A DNA stretch of 64,000 nt from an uncultured Lachnospiraceae bacterium (lineage in GTDB: Bacteria > Bacillota > Clostridia > Lachnospirales > Lachnospiraceae): assembly GCA_910588825.1 (NCBI GenBank), contig CAJURF010000005.1:16786-80785 (forward strand). Direction: 5' to 3'. The notes beneath the pieces were generated by a model. It did no database searches. It was not told the origin of the DNA and was given only the letters and a program-made list of their open reading frames with translations. Below are positions 25,357 to 34,161 of this stretch, in pieces. Both the position numbers and the translations under genes were made by a program. Within the stretch, counting starts at the first letter, position 1; each line of letters starts with the position of its first letter.

Positions 25357-26280
25357 TTGCTGAATATTACACATTTAAGATATGCACTGGAAGTTGCAAA
25401 AACTCTGTCTATCACAAAAGCCGCTGAAAACCTGTACATGGGCCAGCCGAATCTGAGCCGTTCCATCCGTGAGCTGGAAGAAAAACTGGGAATTGAAATC
25501 TTTAAACGTACTTCAAAGGGAATCTCTGTGACAGAGCAGGGGGAGGAATTCCTCATGTACGCCAAAACCATAATGGAACAGATTTCCCTGGTGGAGTCTA
25601 TTTATCAAAAAGATAAACATGCAGACATGCAGTTCTCCATATCAGTGCCCCGTGCCAGCTACATCTCCTGTGCATTTGAGGATTTTATGGCCCGACATGT
25701 TTTCTCACAGAATATGGAAATCATTTACAAGGAGACGGACTCCCGTCAGACCATTGACAACATTCTGCACAATAACTTCCAGCTGGGAATCATCCGCTAC
25801 CAGTCCATTTATGACCAGTATTTCAAAGATTTAATGATCGAAAAAGGATTGTTTTTTGAGATGGTCTGTGAATTTCATCCACTGGCGCTGATTTCAAAAG
25901 AAAACCCTCTCGCCCTGAAGGAAACAGTCTGCCTCCAGGACTTAAATCCCCTGGTACAAATCACCCACGGAGATTTCTTTGTACCGCTGGTTCCGGAAAA
26001 TGAAGTGAAAAAAACTGAATTAAAGGAGCATATTAACAAACAGATTATTCTCTATGAGCGGGGCAGCCAGTTCGGGCTTCTCGAGAAAATGCCCCATGCT
26101 TTTAAGTGGGTATCTAAGATTCCCTCTCAGATTTTGAATAAATACAGTCTGGTTCAAAAAGTATGCCATGATGTACAGCGTACTTATAAAGACGTGCTTG
26201 TGTACAAAAAAGACTACAGCTTTTCTCAGATGGATCTGGCTTTCATCGATGAACTGATGAAATATAAACGCATGTTATAA
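25357..26280 (+). CDS. LysR-family transcriptional regulator
   Basis: 307 residues. N-terminal HTH (HLRYALEVAKTLSITKAAEN, LYMGQPNLSRSIRELEEKLG) and a periplasmic-binding-like effector domain. TTG start with AGGGAGG four bases before it. It precedes the 2Fe-2S/hydrogenase-like/phosphatase operon by 84 bases on the same strand and is its likely regulator, or shares its promoter. The effector is unknown. Confidence 0.93.
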   Translation: MLNITHLRYALEVAKTLSITKAAENLYMGQPNLSRSIRELEEKLGIEIFKRTSKGISVTEQGEEFLMYAKTIMEQISLVESIYQKDKHADMQFSISVPRASYISCAFEDFMARHVFSQNMEIIYKETDSRQTIDNILHNNFQLGIIRYQSIYDQYFKDLMIEKGLFFEMVCEFHPLALISKENPLALKETVCLQDLNPLVQITHGDFFVPLVPENEVKKTELKEHINKQIILYERGSQFGLLEKMPHAFKWVSKIPSQILNKYSLVQKVCHDVQRTYKDVLVYKKDYSFSQMDLAFIDELMKYKRML

Positions 26281-26364
26281 ATATTGCAGATTTCAGGGAA
26301 TATCAACAATTACATATTGGTATGCCCTTTTTGCATTTCATTTTATATAGGGAGGGTCTTTATA

Positions 26365-27450
26365 ATGTTCTGTAAGGATGGTGATGGGATGAACGCTTAC
26401 GGGAACCGGATTTCTGCAGACAAAATTATTGCCATCGGAACTTCCAAAACCGTGTACCAGGATGGGGATATTGCCCTGAAAGTTTTCGAAAAAAATTATC
26501 CAAAAACAGGCGTTTTAAAAGAAGCGCTTAATTATGCCTGCGCAGAGGAGACAGGCCTTCCTGTTCCGGAATTTCTGGAGGTTATGAAATTTGAAGGGCA
26601 GTGGACCATTTTGACCCAGCACGTCAAAGGCCCCACACTGCAGAAGCTGATGGAAGAATCGCCGCAGAAAAGAAGCGGATATCTGAACCTTTTAATCAAA
26701 CTTCAGCTGAAAATACATACCAAAAAGTCTGTGATGCTGGAGCCTATCCATGACAGATTCCACCGGGGAATCCAGAACTGCTGTCTAGACGCTTCCATGC
26801 GCAGAACCCTTCACGACAAGCTGAACCGCCTGAGCCAGGATGAGGCTCCGGAAAACCGGTTTAAAATATGCCATGGGAATTTCAACCCGTCCAATGTAAT
26901 CATAAGCAGGGGACAGAGCCCTTACATCGTAGACTGGGCCTGTGCCTGTCAGGGGAATGCGGCCGCAGATGCGGCAAACACATATCTCTATTTCTGGCTG
27001 AAGGACGGGGAGGAACCGGCCGAAGATTATCTGAATACTTACTGCCAGATCAGCCACACCCGCAAAGATGAGATTCTGGAGTGGATTCCCATCGCTGCGG
27101 CAGCTGGGCTGCCCAAAAAAAACGAAGAGGACAAGGCCAGGCTGATTGAGGGGTGGCTGAAACCGCCAGGGACTGCCAAAAAGGCATTGAAGCTGAAAAT
27201 AACTGTGTGTATCGGAAGCTCATGCCATATTAAGGGTTCCCGCCATGTAATCCGGAAACTCCAGAATTTGATCTCCGGCTACGGACTGCAGAGCAAAATC
27301 GAACTGAACGGAGCCTTCTGCATGGGCAAATGCCAGCATGGTGTCAATGTACTGGCCGACGGCCGGCATTATTCGGTTTCTGCAGACACAGTCCACGATT
27401 TTTTTGAGAATAAGATTCTTCCCAGATTTCGTGAGGAGGTAAAAAAGTAA
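26365..27450 (+). CDS. APH-like (pseudo)kinase fused to a [2Fe-2S] thioredoxin-like domain
   Basis: 361 residues. Residues 15-250 have the aminoglycoside-phosphotransferase/choline-kinase fold: glycine-poor loop GTSKTVYQDGDIALKVF with K39, and CHGNFNPSNVII then YIVDWACACQGN with D190. The catalytic loop is HGN (170-172) instead of HGD, so the general base Asp is Asn: probably weak or inactive kinase. Residues 275-361 are a NuoE-type ferredoxin with C282-x4-C287 and C319-x3-C323, all four cluster ligands. GGGAGGG lies upstream of the ATG. The stop is one base before the hydrogenase-like gene, so they are cotranslated and probably interact. Confidence 0.88.
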   Translation: MFCKDGDGMNAYGNRISADKIIAIGTSKTVYQDGDIALKVFEKNYPKTGVLKEALNYACAEETGLPVPEFLEVMKFEGQWTILTQHVKGPTLQKLMEESPQKRSGYLNLLIKLQLKIHTKKSVMLEPIHDRFHRGIQNCCLDASMRRTLHDKLNRLSQDEAPENRFKICHGNFNPSNVIISRGQSPYIVDWACACQGNAAADAANTYLYFWLKDGEEPAEDYLNTYCQISHTRKDEILEWIPIAAAAGLPKKNEEDKARLIEGWLKPPGTAKKALKLKITVCIGSSCHIKGSRHVIRKLQNLISGYGLQSKIELNGAFCMGKCQHGVNVLADGRHYSVSADTVHDFFENKILPRFREEVKK

Positions 27451-27451
27451 C

Positions 27452-29161
27452 ATGGAGCACAATGCCCATAACATTATACAGCTGCAAAAATCCAACTGCA
27501 AAAACTGCCATAAATGTATCCGCAGCTGTCCCGTAAAATCCATACGCTTCACAGGCGGCCAGGCACATATTATACAGGATGCCTGCATTTGGTGCGGCCA
27601 ATGTCTGACAGCCTGTCCCCAGGATGCCAAGGAAATTGCAGATGGCATCAAGGAAGTCAGACTGATTCTCTGCGGCAATCATCCCATTATAGCCAGTGTG
27701 GCTCCCTCATTTGCCGCATATTTTGAAGGAATCGGTTTTCCCCGCATGAGAGAAGCACTGCGGCAGCTGGGCTTTACTGATGCGGAAGAAACCGCCATAG
27801 GCGCAACTTTCGTAAAAAAGGAATACGAAAAGCAGCTGGCAGACGCGAAGCAGGACCTGATCATTACCTCCTGCTGTCCTTCTGTGAATCTTCTGATTCA
27901 GAAATACTACCCCACTCTGCTTCCCTGCCTCTCACCTGTGGTGTCCCCCATGATTGCCCACGGAATCGATATCAAACGCAGGGAGCCGGATGCGGCGGTT
28001 ATCTTTATCGGCCCCTGCCCCGCCAAGAAAGAGGAAGCTCAGGGCACATCCATCAGCGCTGTCCTCACCTTCGAAGAGCTGGCACGTATGTTTGCGGAAA
28101 AGAACATCCGTCTAAAACAGCACGGCGATATCAGCCACAGACGAAATCCCAACAGCCGAGCCCGCCTGTTTCCCACTGCAGGAGGCATTTTAAAGACCAT
28201 GGATATTCCATCGGACACGGAGTATACCTATATGGCTGTGGACGGCATCCACAACTGCGCGTCTGCGCTGGACGATATCCGAAAAGGAAATATCACCCAC
28301 TGTTTCATCGAAATGTCAGCCTGTACCGGCAGCTGCATCGGCGGCCCGGTAATGGAAAAGTACAGGCACTCTCCTGTCCGGCATTTCCAGTCTGTGGTAA
28401 ACTTTGCCGGACCGAGAGATTTTAAAACAGAACCTATGGAAGAAAAGCTGCTGGCAAAAACGTATTCCCCACTGCCATACAGCCGGAAAACCCCTTCCAG
28501 AAAAGAGATTGAGGACGTTCTGTTAAAAACCGGAAAGCAAAAGCCTGAAGATGAACTAAACTGCGGTTCCTGCGGTTACGACACCTGCCGTGAAAAAGCC
28601 GCGGCAGTCTGCCAGGGAAAGGCCGAATTGAACATGTGCCTGCCGTTTTTAATGGCTAATGCCGAGCAGCTTACCAGCAATATACTGGAAAATGTTCCCA
28701 ACGGCATACTGGTTCTCAATGAAGACTATGAAGTACAGGAAATCAACCCGGCCGCCATGGAAATGCTTCAGGTAGAGAATAAACAGGATGTTCTTGGAAG
28801 CCACGTAATTTACATCATGGACCCGGATGCATTCCAGGATGTTCTGGAGGGAAGAAGGGAAGTCCGCAATTACAGAGACTACTATCCGGAAATCGACAAA
28901 TACCTGGAAATGTCGATCATACATAATCCCACCGCCCACACCCTCCTTGCCATCCTTTTGGATGTGACAGAGGCGGAACACAATATGCTCGAGAAGGAAA
29001 AGCTGAGCCGCCACACAGCAGAGCTGACGGACCGGGTTGTGATGAAGCAGGCGCGCATTGTACAGGAAATCGCTTCCCTTCTGGGTGAAACTACTGCTGA
29101 GACAAAAGTCGCACTGACAAAACTGAAGGAGTCGATTGCTTTTGAGAGAGAATCCAAATAA
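27452..29161 (+). CDS. [FeFe]-hydrogenase-like sensory protein with PAS domain (group C type)
   Basis: 569 residues. Two 4Fe-4S sites at the N-terminus (C16,19,22,26 and C45,48,51,55). H-cluster domain: L1 TSCCPSVN (C141, C142), L2 IGPCPAKKEEA (C189), L3 EMSACTGSCIGGP (C291, C295). Then a 4Fe-4S domain NCGSCGYDTCREKAA (371-397 with further cysteines) and a PAS domain (about 405-515: ILENVPNGILVLNEDYEVQE, INPAAMEMLQ), then a helical tail. This is the plan of putative sensory [FeFe]-hydrogenases of group C, thought to sense H2 or redox state rather than make H2. Start ATG is adjacent to the previous stop; the end overlaps the phosphatase by 26 bases. Confidence 0.92.
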   Translation: MEHNAHNIIQLQKSNCKNCHKCIRSCPVKSIRFTGGQAHIIQDACIWCGQCLTACPQDAKEIADGIKEVRLILCGNHPIIASVAPSFAAYFEGIGFPRMREALRQLGFTDAEETAIGATFVKKEYEKQLADAKQDLIITSCCPSVNLLIQKYYPTLLPCLSPVVSPMIAHGIDIKRREPDAAVIFIGPCPAKKEEAQGTSISAVLTFEELARMFAEKNIRLKQHGDISHRRNPNSRARLFPTAGGILKTMDIPSDTEYTYMAVDGIHNCASALDDIRKGNITHCFIEMSACTGSCIGGPVMEKYRHSPVRHFQSVVNFAGPRDFKTEPMEEKLLAKTYSPLPYSRKTPSRKEIEDVLLKTGKQKPEDELNCGSCGYDTCREKAAAVCQGKAELNMCLPFLMANAEQLTSNILENVPNGILVLNEDYEVQEINPAAMEMLQVENKQDVLGSHVIYIMDPDAFQDVLEGRREVRNYRDYYPEIDKYLEMSIIHNPTAHTLLAILLDVTEAEHNMLEKEKLSRHTAELTDRVVMKQARIVQEIASLLGETTAETKVALTKLKESIAFERESK

Positions 29162-30326
29162 CCTGTATGCCGATATCAGTTATGCAAGCCTGAGCCATGC
29201 AGGAGAAGAAATCTGCGGAGACCATGTAGAAATGGTGAAGCCAGATGACAATTCCACAGTAGTGGTACTGGCTGACGGACTGGGAAGCGGTGTAAAAGCG
29301 GGAATTCTCTCCACACTGACTTCCAAGATCATTTCCACTTTGCTGGCCGAAGGGCTCCCCTTAAAGGATGCTGTGGAAACCATCGCAAGCACGCTGCCCA
29401 TCTGTTCTGTCCGCGGAATCGGCTACTCTACGTTTACCATCATCCGGCTCATTCAGAATGAGTATGCGGAGATCATCCAGTATGATGACCCCAAAATTCT
29501 GCTTGTGAGAAATGGAAACCCATGCAAAATTGCCTATTCCACGATGGAAATAGGCAGCAAAAAAATCTACCGCGCTCAGATCGGCCTGCAGGAAAATGAT
29601 ATGTTTATAGCTGTCAGTGACGGAATCACCCATGCAGGTGCCGCAAAACTAAGTCCTTTCGGCTGGGGGCGCCAAGGCATTTTTGATTTTATAAAATCTC
29701 ACTTCAAAAGCAGTTATACAGCCAAAACTATTGTTTCCATGCTGCTAAAAGAGATCAATCATATGTACGATGGAACGCCCGAAGATGATGCCACCGCCTG
29801 TGTGATCCGTCTTCGCCAGAAAGCTCCATTGCATTTAATGGTGGGGCCGCCCTTTGACAGAAGTGAAGACAACCGTATGATGTCCCTGTTCTTTTCCAAA
29901 AAGGCAAAGTATATCATCTGCGGGGGGACCACCTCCACCATCGCCGCTGATTACCTCCATGAGACATTGGTGCCTGAGCTGGAATCTATTAAACCTGATG
30001 TGCCGCCCACCGCACAATTAAAAGGTGTAGATCTGGTCACGGAGGGTGTGATCACACTGAGCCATGTCCTGGAATACGCTCAGGACTATCTGGGGCAGAA
30101 CCGGCGGTACAGTGAATGGAACACAAAAAACGACGGGGCGTCTCAAATCGCACGAATGCTGTTTGAAGATGCCACGGATATCAATTTCTTTGCAGGGCGT
30201 GCCGTAAACCCGGCCCATCAGAACCCCAGACTGCCTATTCAGTTTAATATTAAAATGCACATTGTAGACGAACTCTCCCGCTGCCTGACAAAAATGGGAA
30301 AGAAAGTGAAAATAGATTATTTTTAA
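29136..30326 (+). CDS. SpoIIE-type PP2C protein phosphatase with extra C-terminal domain
   Basis: 396 residues. Residues 10-235 are a SpoIIE/RsbU PP2C domain: VLADGLGSGVKAGILS, FIAVSDGITHAG and PEDDATACVI give the metal-binding acidic residues. Residues 236-396 are an additional domain (YIICGGTTSTIAADYLHETL; GVDLVTEGVITLSHVLE) that I do not recognise. Starts at a TTG (29136, AAGGAG four bases upstream; a TTG at 29142 is possible) inside the end of the hydrogenase-like gene, so it is translationally coupled. Such phosphatases act on phosphoserine of anti-anti-sigma-like proteins; no partner of that type is in the window. Confidence 0.9.
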   Translation: MLLRENPNNLYADISYASLSHAGEEICGDHVEMVKPDDNSTVVVLADGLGSGVKAGILSTLTSKIISTLLAEGLPLKDAVETIASTLPICSVRGIGYSTFTIIRLIQNEYAEIIQYDDPKILLVRNGNPCKIAYSTMEIGSKKIYRAQIGLQENDMFIAVSDGITHAGAAKLSPFGWGRQGIFDFIKSHFKSSYTAKTIVSMLLKEINHMYDGTPEDDATACVIRLRQKAPLHLMVGPPFDRSEDNRMMSLFFSKKAKYIICGGTTSTIAADYLHETLVPELESIKPDVPPTAQLKGVDLVTEGVITLSHVLEYAQDYLGQNRRYSEWNTKNDGASQIARMLFEDATDINFFAGRAVNPAHQNPRLPIQFNIKMHIVDELSRCLTKMGKKVKIDYF

Positions 30327-30337
30327 AACACAACATA

Positions 30338-30475
30338 ATGGCATATCATTCTTCAGAGCGGCTGTTTATCAGCCGCAACAGCTAATAAAACAATCTTGAA
30401 CCCGTGAAAATTCATTATATATAAATCTCCACTTTTTGGCAGATATGCAGCCGCTGTGAAGAACGATATGCCATT
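30338..30475. repeat. Long near-perfect inverted repeat with alternative hairpins
   Basis: The 28-base arm 30338-30365 pairs with 30448-30475 with 26 of 28 matches; an 82-base loop lies between. Inside, GCGGCTG (30359-30365) also pairs with CAGCCGC (30371-30377) around TTTAT, so the arm can form two exclusive structures. It sits between the convergent phosphatase gene and the DUF6179 gene and touches the latter's stop. It may be a bidirectional terminator-like structure or a small mobile palindrome. The loop is AT-rich and shows no gene. Confidence 0.8.
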
Positions 30476-30476
30476 G

Positions 30477-31307
30477 TTACCTTATCCCAAACGGATTCCC
30501 TGCCCGGACGCCGTGTTTCAGCCGGACAGCAATCCCTCGTATTGAGCCAAGAAGATATTGTGTCAGCCCCCTGCTGTTGGGACGGTATTTCTCAACCATG
30601 GCTGACACTTTCAGTCCTAACTGGCCACAAATATCCTCCATTTTGTTTGTCTCGAATATTTCCTGTATGATTTGGTGATCTGCCCCGTCAAGATTTTCTT
30701 CTGACAGGGGTTTTCCCGCCAGAATATACACCGCCACCCATGACAGAACAATTTCACAGATATTGTCTATCAGCTCTCTGTACTCTTTGTCATACCGAAA
30801 CAACACCTGTAGGACAAAATCCTCTGGAAAAATACTCAAAAACCCCTGCTCCATCTGTATACATCTGATAAATTCATAGATTTTATCAATTCCTGTATAT
30901 CCTGAAATATCTTTCAGAACCGGATAATCCAGTGTGATAATGGTATCCTGAGGGCAGAATTTCACATCGTACCATTTAAAAAATTCTGGCAGTCCTTCCA
31001 CAAAAGTGTCATAAAGACAGTGGTTTTCATAATGGTTAAATTCTGCTGAGATCTCATTATATAGTTCCAGAGCTTCTTTCGTCCTGCGTTTCACACAAGA
31101 CACACCTGTTTCATATAGGTACTGCGCTGTCTTCTGTTCTGCCGTCACAATACCATTGCCTGACTGCTCTGCTTCATGAATGCAATATAATACAGCTTCC
31201 ATCAGCTGCTGTGCCCTTTCATAAGTCACTGACGTGCTCTCATAAGAAGTGTATTGTTCTGCCAGTCTAGCTGTCACAGGCAGCAGTTCTTCCATATTTT
31301 CAAACAT
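30477..31307 (-). CDS. DUF6179-like protein
   Basis: 276 residues, helical and acidic, no membrane segment or signal peptide. Blocks such as YERAQQLMEAVLYCIHE, FYKWYDVKFCPQDTIITLDYP and DKIYEFIRCIQMEQGFLSIFP match my memory of DUF6179, a Lachnospiraceae family found next to DUF6323 (next gene). GGAGG lies nine bases before the ATG. It follows the DUF6323 gene by six bases. Function unknown. Usual family length is greater, so it may be the C-terminal type. Confidence 0.7.
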   Translation of the reverse strand: MFENMEELLPVTARLAEQYTSYESTSVTYERAQQLMEAVLYCIHEAEQSGNGIVTAEQKTAQYLYETGVSCVKRRTKEALELYNEISAEFNHYENHCLYDTFVEGLPEFFKWYDVKFCPQDTIITLDYPVLKDISGYTGIDKIYEFIRCIQMEQGFLSIFPEDFVLQVLFRYDKEYRELIDNICEIVLSWVAVYILAGKPLSEENLDGADHQIIQEIFETNKMEDICGQLGLKVSAMVEKYRPNSRGLTQYLLGSIRGIAVRLKHGVRAGNPFGIR

Positions 31308-31313
31308 ACGCCT

Positions 31314-31847
31314 CTACCTCCAGCAAAGTTCCCTCAGCGTTTCCTGATACAACTCATAATCCCATCTGAGCACTTCATCAAACTGAAAATACTCTCCGCG
31401 TCCCTCCGAGCTTTTATATCCCCGGTACCCTGCACGGATTGCCTGGGCAAATATATTCAGGCATGTCCCCTCCAGATATTCCAAGTCTCCGAAGCACACC
31501 TTTTCAAATTGCTCTTTCATAAAATGAAGAAGTTCATCATCTGTAATCTCATCCTGCATTTCATTCTTGTACAGATAAAAAATCTCCTGCAGCTTTATGA
31601 TGGTATCCACATAGTTATTTTGGTCAATAAAATCAGAATCACAAAATTCATAAATGATTTTGGGGGTAATTCCCCCGCCGAATTCCACTCTTTTTTGCTC
31701 CTGCAGAGCATGATGGTGTTCCTCTATAAGAAGCTCTGCGTCCTGCTCACTTAAAAACAGCCCGTAAGGAGCTGTCTTCTGATTTGTCTCCATCACTTTC
31801 CCCAGTTGACTCTGCTGCTGTAATAAAACGATCCAATCCTGATTCAA
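31314..31847 (-). CDS. DUF6323-like protein
   Basis: About 177 residues, helical, acidic, soluble. FLSEQDAELLIEEHHHALQE, RVEFGGGITPKIIYEFCDSD, LQEIFYLYKNEMQDEITDDE and CFGDLEYLEGTCLNIFAQAI are typical of DUF6323. I chose the TTG at 31847: GGGGAGG is seven bases upstream, while ATG codons at 31853 and 31913 lack a proper ribosome site. Pairs with DUF6179 six bases downstream. Function unknown; transcription probably continues from the sensor kinase gene, 96 bases upstream. Confidence 0.75.
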   Translation of the reverse strand: MNQDWIVLLQQQSQLGKVMETNQKTAPYGLFLSEQDAELLIEEHHHALQEQKRVEFGGGITPKIIYEFCDSDFIDQNNYVDTIIKLQEIFYLYKNEMQDEITDDELLHFMKEQFEKVCFGDLEYLEGTCLNIFAQAIRAGYRGYKSSEGRGEYFQFDEVLRWDYELYQETLRELCWR

Positions 31848-31943
31848 GCACATTCCTCCCCAATTTTCATAATGTCCTCTCTGAGTCTTTTTGTTCCTGA
31901 TTCCAAGAGTCATTCATACTACTATAAAAATCCTGGAAGCTGA

Positions 31944-33275
31944 TTATAGCACTGTATGAAAACCAGTGCCAGTCTTGAATTTTGTTGATTTTTGTGATAC
32001 AATAGTTATACAAAATGCAGCTCCTCCTCCCGGTGCATCTTCCACATGAATCTTTCCCTTGTGCATCCGCACAATCTCCTCTGCAATACAAAGTCCCAGC
32101 CCAAAATGATTTTTGTCATGGTGAGAAGGGTCTGCACGGTAAAACCGCTGAAAGACAGCGGCTTTTTTGTCGTCGGGAATTCCGGGGCCGTTGTCAGTCA
32201 CCCGATACTGTGTATAATCCCGCTTCTGGAGAAGACTCATCTGGATGCAGCCACCGGAAGGTGTATAGGAGAGAGCATTGTCCAGGAGAATCTCCAGCAC
32301 CTGCGCCATACGGTCTGCATCCCATTTCTGAGGAATCACGGCAGACTCAGGCAGGTGAATATCCAGGCGGATTCCTTTTTCACAGGCCCGGGGCTGATAC
32401 CGCTCATACACCTCCAGCAAAAGAGTGTCCGGCTCCACAACGGAAGGATAAAAGCTCCAGTGATTGTTATCTGCATTTGCCAGAGAAAGCATATCTCCAA
32501 TCAGCCTCTTCATGCGCTGTCCTTCCTCCTGGATATGATTGGCAAAAAGCTGTTGTTTCGGTTCAGGTGCCTGTTTCATTGCAGAGAGGCTGGAGAGAAT
32601 GACAGTCAAAGGTGCCCTCAGTTCATGGGAAGCGGCGGCCACAAATTCAGTCTGACGCCTGCGGCTCTTCTCAATAGGCGCCAATACACGCCCTGTAAAA
32701 TACCAGGAAAAAAGGGCAAAAAGAACAATGGCCGTTAGAACAGCAGAGCAAAATACAATCTGCTGCCGTTTTGCAACGCGCTGCTCATCCTCCAGAGAAT
32801 ATAATGTAATCACATGAAGGGGCCGGGACTTTCCGGCGACAGCTGCCACGGAAACATAATACTCCTGTTTGGCATGCAGGGTAAAGCACACATTCTGGGA
32901 CTGGGGCAGACTGCCCAAGGAATCCTGGGAAATTTCTCCCAATTTCTCAGCTGCCTGTTCGCCTGCCATTTGAAACAGGCGGTTCTTATCTTCGTAATCA
33001 TTGAGGGAATTAAAAAATAAAGGGGTGTCCCCGTCAAAAATAGATATGAGAAAATGGGAATTATTCTCCAATTCCCGCAGCCATCGATGAGAAAGCACCT
33101 GCTGGCTTTCCAGATAGGAAATCATAGACACCACATTTTTCTCAAAAGATAAAAAACTCTGCCTGGAAGCATCTGCCTGCAGAATATACAGACAGATACA
33201 CATCATGACTATCATAATCAGACTGGTGACAAATGTACAGAAAATCGTGAGCTGCAGATGAAGTTTTTTAAACAT
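31944..33275 (-). CDS. Two-component sensor histidine kinase
   Basis: 443 residues. Two membrane helices (about 8-32 and 175-198) flank an extracellular sensor region of about 140 residues; no HAMP is evident. H box SHELRAPLTVILSSL, N box EILLDNALSYTPSG, G boxes VTDNGPGIPDDKK and GLGLCIAEEIVRMHKG. GGAGG lies six bases before the ATG, which overlaps the response regulator stop by eight bases. Downstream of the ABC/HlyD/MacB-like locus on the same strand; it could control that locus. Ligand unknown. Confidence 0.93.
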   Translation of the reverse strand: MFKKLHLQLTIFCTFVTSLIMIVMMCICLYILQADASRQSFLSFEKNVVSMISYLESQQVLSHRWLRELENNSHFLISIFDGDTPLFFNSLNDYEDKNRLFQMAGEQAAEKLGEISQDSLGSLPQSQNVCFTLHAKQEYYVSVAAVAGKSRPLHVITLYSLEDEQRVAKRQQIVFCSAVLTAIVLFALFSWYFTGRVLAPIEKSRRRQTEFVAAASHELRAPLTVILSSLSAMKQAPEPKQQLFANHIQEEGQRMKRLIGDMLSLANADNNHWSFYPSVVEPDTLLLEVYERYQPRACEKGIRLDIHLPESAVIPQKWDADRMAQVLEILLDNALSYTPSGGCIQMSLLQKRDYTQYRVTDNGPGIPDDKKAAVFQRFYRADPSHHDKNHFGLGLCIAEEIVRMHKGKIHVEDAPGGGAAFCITIVSQKSTKFKTGTGFHTVL

Positions 33276-33948
33276 AAGATTCCTCCAGCCGATACCCAAT
33301 CCCCCGCATAGTCTTCAGATTCACCTGGCTCTCCACGGTTTTCAGCCTGCGGCGGATGAAATGAATATAATTATCCAGATTGCCTTCTTCCACTTCTGAA
33401 GCACTTCCCCATACCCGGGACAAAATCACACCCCTGGGCAGAGTCTGCCGGGGATTGCGCAGGAACAGCTCCATCAAATCCCCCTCCCTTCTGGAAAGCG
33501 TACAGGATTTTCCTCTGCAGGCGAGAATATTCTGCTGCGTATCATACTGTAAATCTCCGAACTTCAGTTCGTCGTGTTCCTGAAGCTCAGGAACACGACG
33601 GACAATACAGCGGATTCTGGCCGCCAGTTCTTCAAAAGCAAAAGGCTTCACAATATAATCATCCGCACCGTAATCCAGCCCTGTGACCCGGTCCTGAAGC
33701 TCTCCCAGAGCGGTGAGAAGTACCACCGGCGTCTGAACCCCCTGAGTCCGGACTTCACGCAGCACCTGCAGACCGTCCATAGATGGCAGCATCCGGTCCA
33801 GAACCGCCAAGTCATAACTTCCGGACAATAAAAGATTCAATCCCGTAAATCCGTCATAACAGCAGTCCACCGAAAACTGCTCCTGCTCTAGCTGGTATTT
33901 CAGAGTTTCGCATAATTTTTCATCATCCTCAATCAGCAATAAGTTCAT
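33268..33948 (-). CDS. OmpR/PhoB-type response regulator
   Basis: 226 residues. Receiver domain with acidic pair EDDE (near residue 7), phosphoacceptor in YDLAVLDRMLPSMDG and conserved Lys in YGADDYIVKPFAFEEL; winged-helix DNA-binding domain with EGDLMELFLRNPRQTLPRGV and NYIHFIRRRLK, RGIGYRLEE. I took the ATG at 33948, which begins MNLLLIEDDE and has AAAGG upstream; a longer start at 33966 lacks a ribosome site. Transcribed with the kinase. Confidence 0.95.
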   Translation of the reverse strand: MNLLLIEDDEKLCETLKYQLEQEQFSVDCCYDGFTGLNLLLSGSYDLAVLDRMLPSMDGLQVLREVRTQGVQTPVVLLTALGELQDRVTGLDYGADDYIVKPFAFEELAARIRCIVRRVPELQEHDELKFGDLQYDTQQNILACRGKSCTLSRREGDLMELFLRNPRQTLPRGVILSRVWGSASEVEEGNLDNYIHFIRRRLKTVESQVNLKTMRGIGYRLEESYV

Positions 33949-34069
33949 AAGCACATACCTTTTCATCTATGATAACATTCTAATGAGGATTATAGCATAA
34001 CAGCGGGTAAAATGCTTCTAAATAATCTCTAAAACTCCGATAAAAATGAGTAAACATTTTGTAAGAGAA

Positions 34070-34098
34070 TAGACTTTACATTTTAAAAATGTTATAAT
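34070..34098 (+). promoter_or_regulatory. Candidate promoter of the coiled-coil gene
   Basis: TAGACT (34070-34075), 17-base spacer, TATAAT (34093-34098), 63 bases before the ATG. Confidence 0.55.
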
Positions 34099-34161
34099 AC
34101 AAAAAATATCCAAAAATATAATGCTGAACTTGAAACATATATGAAAAGGAATGGTGATTTC

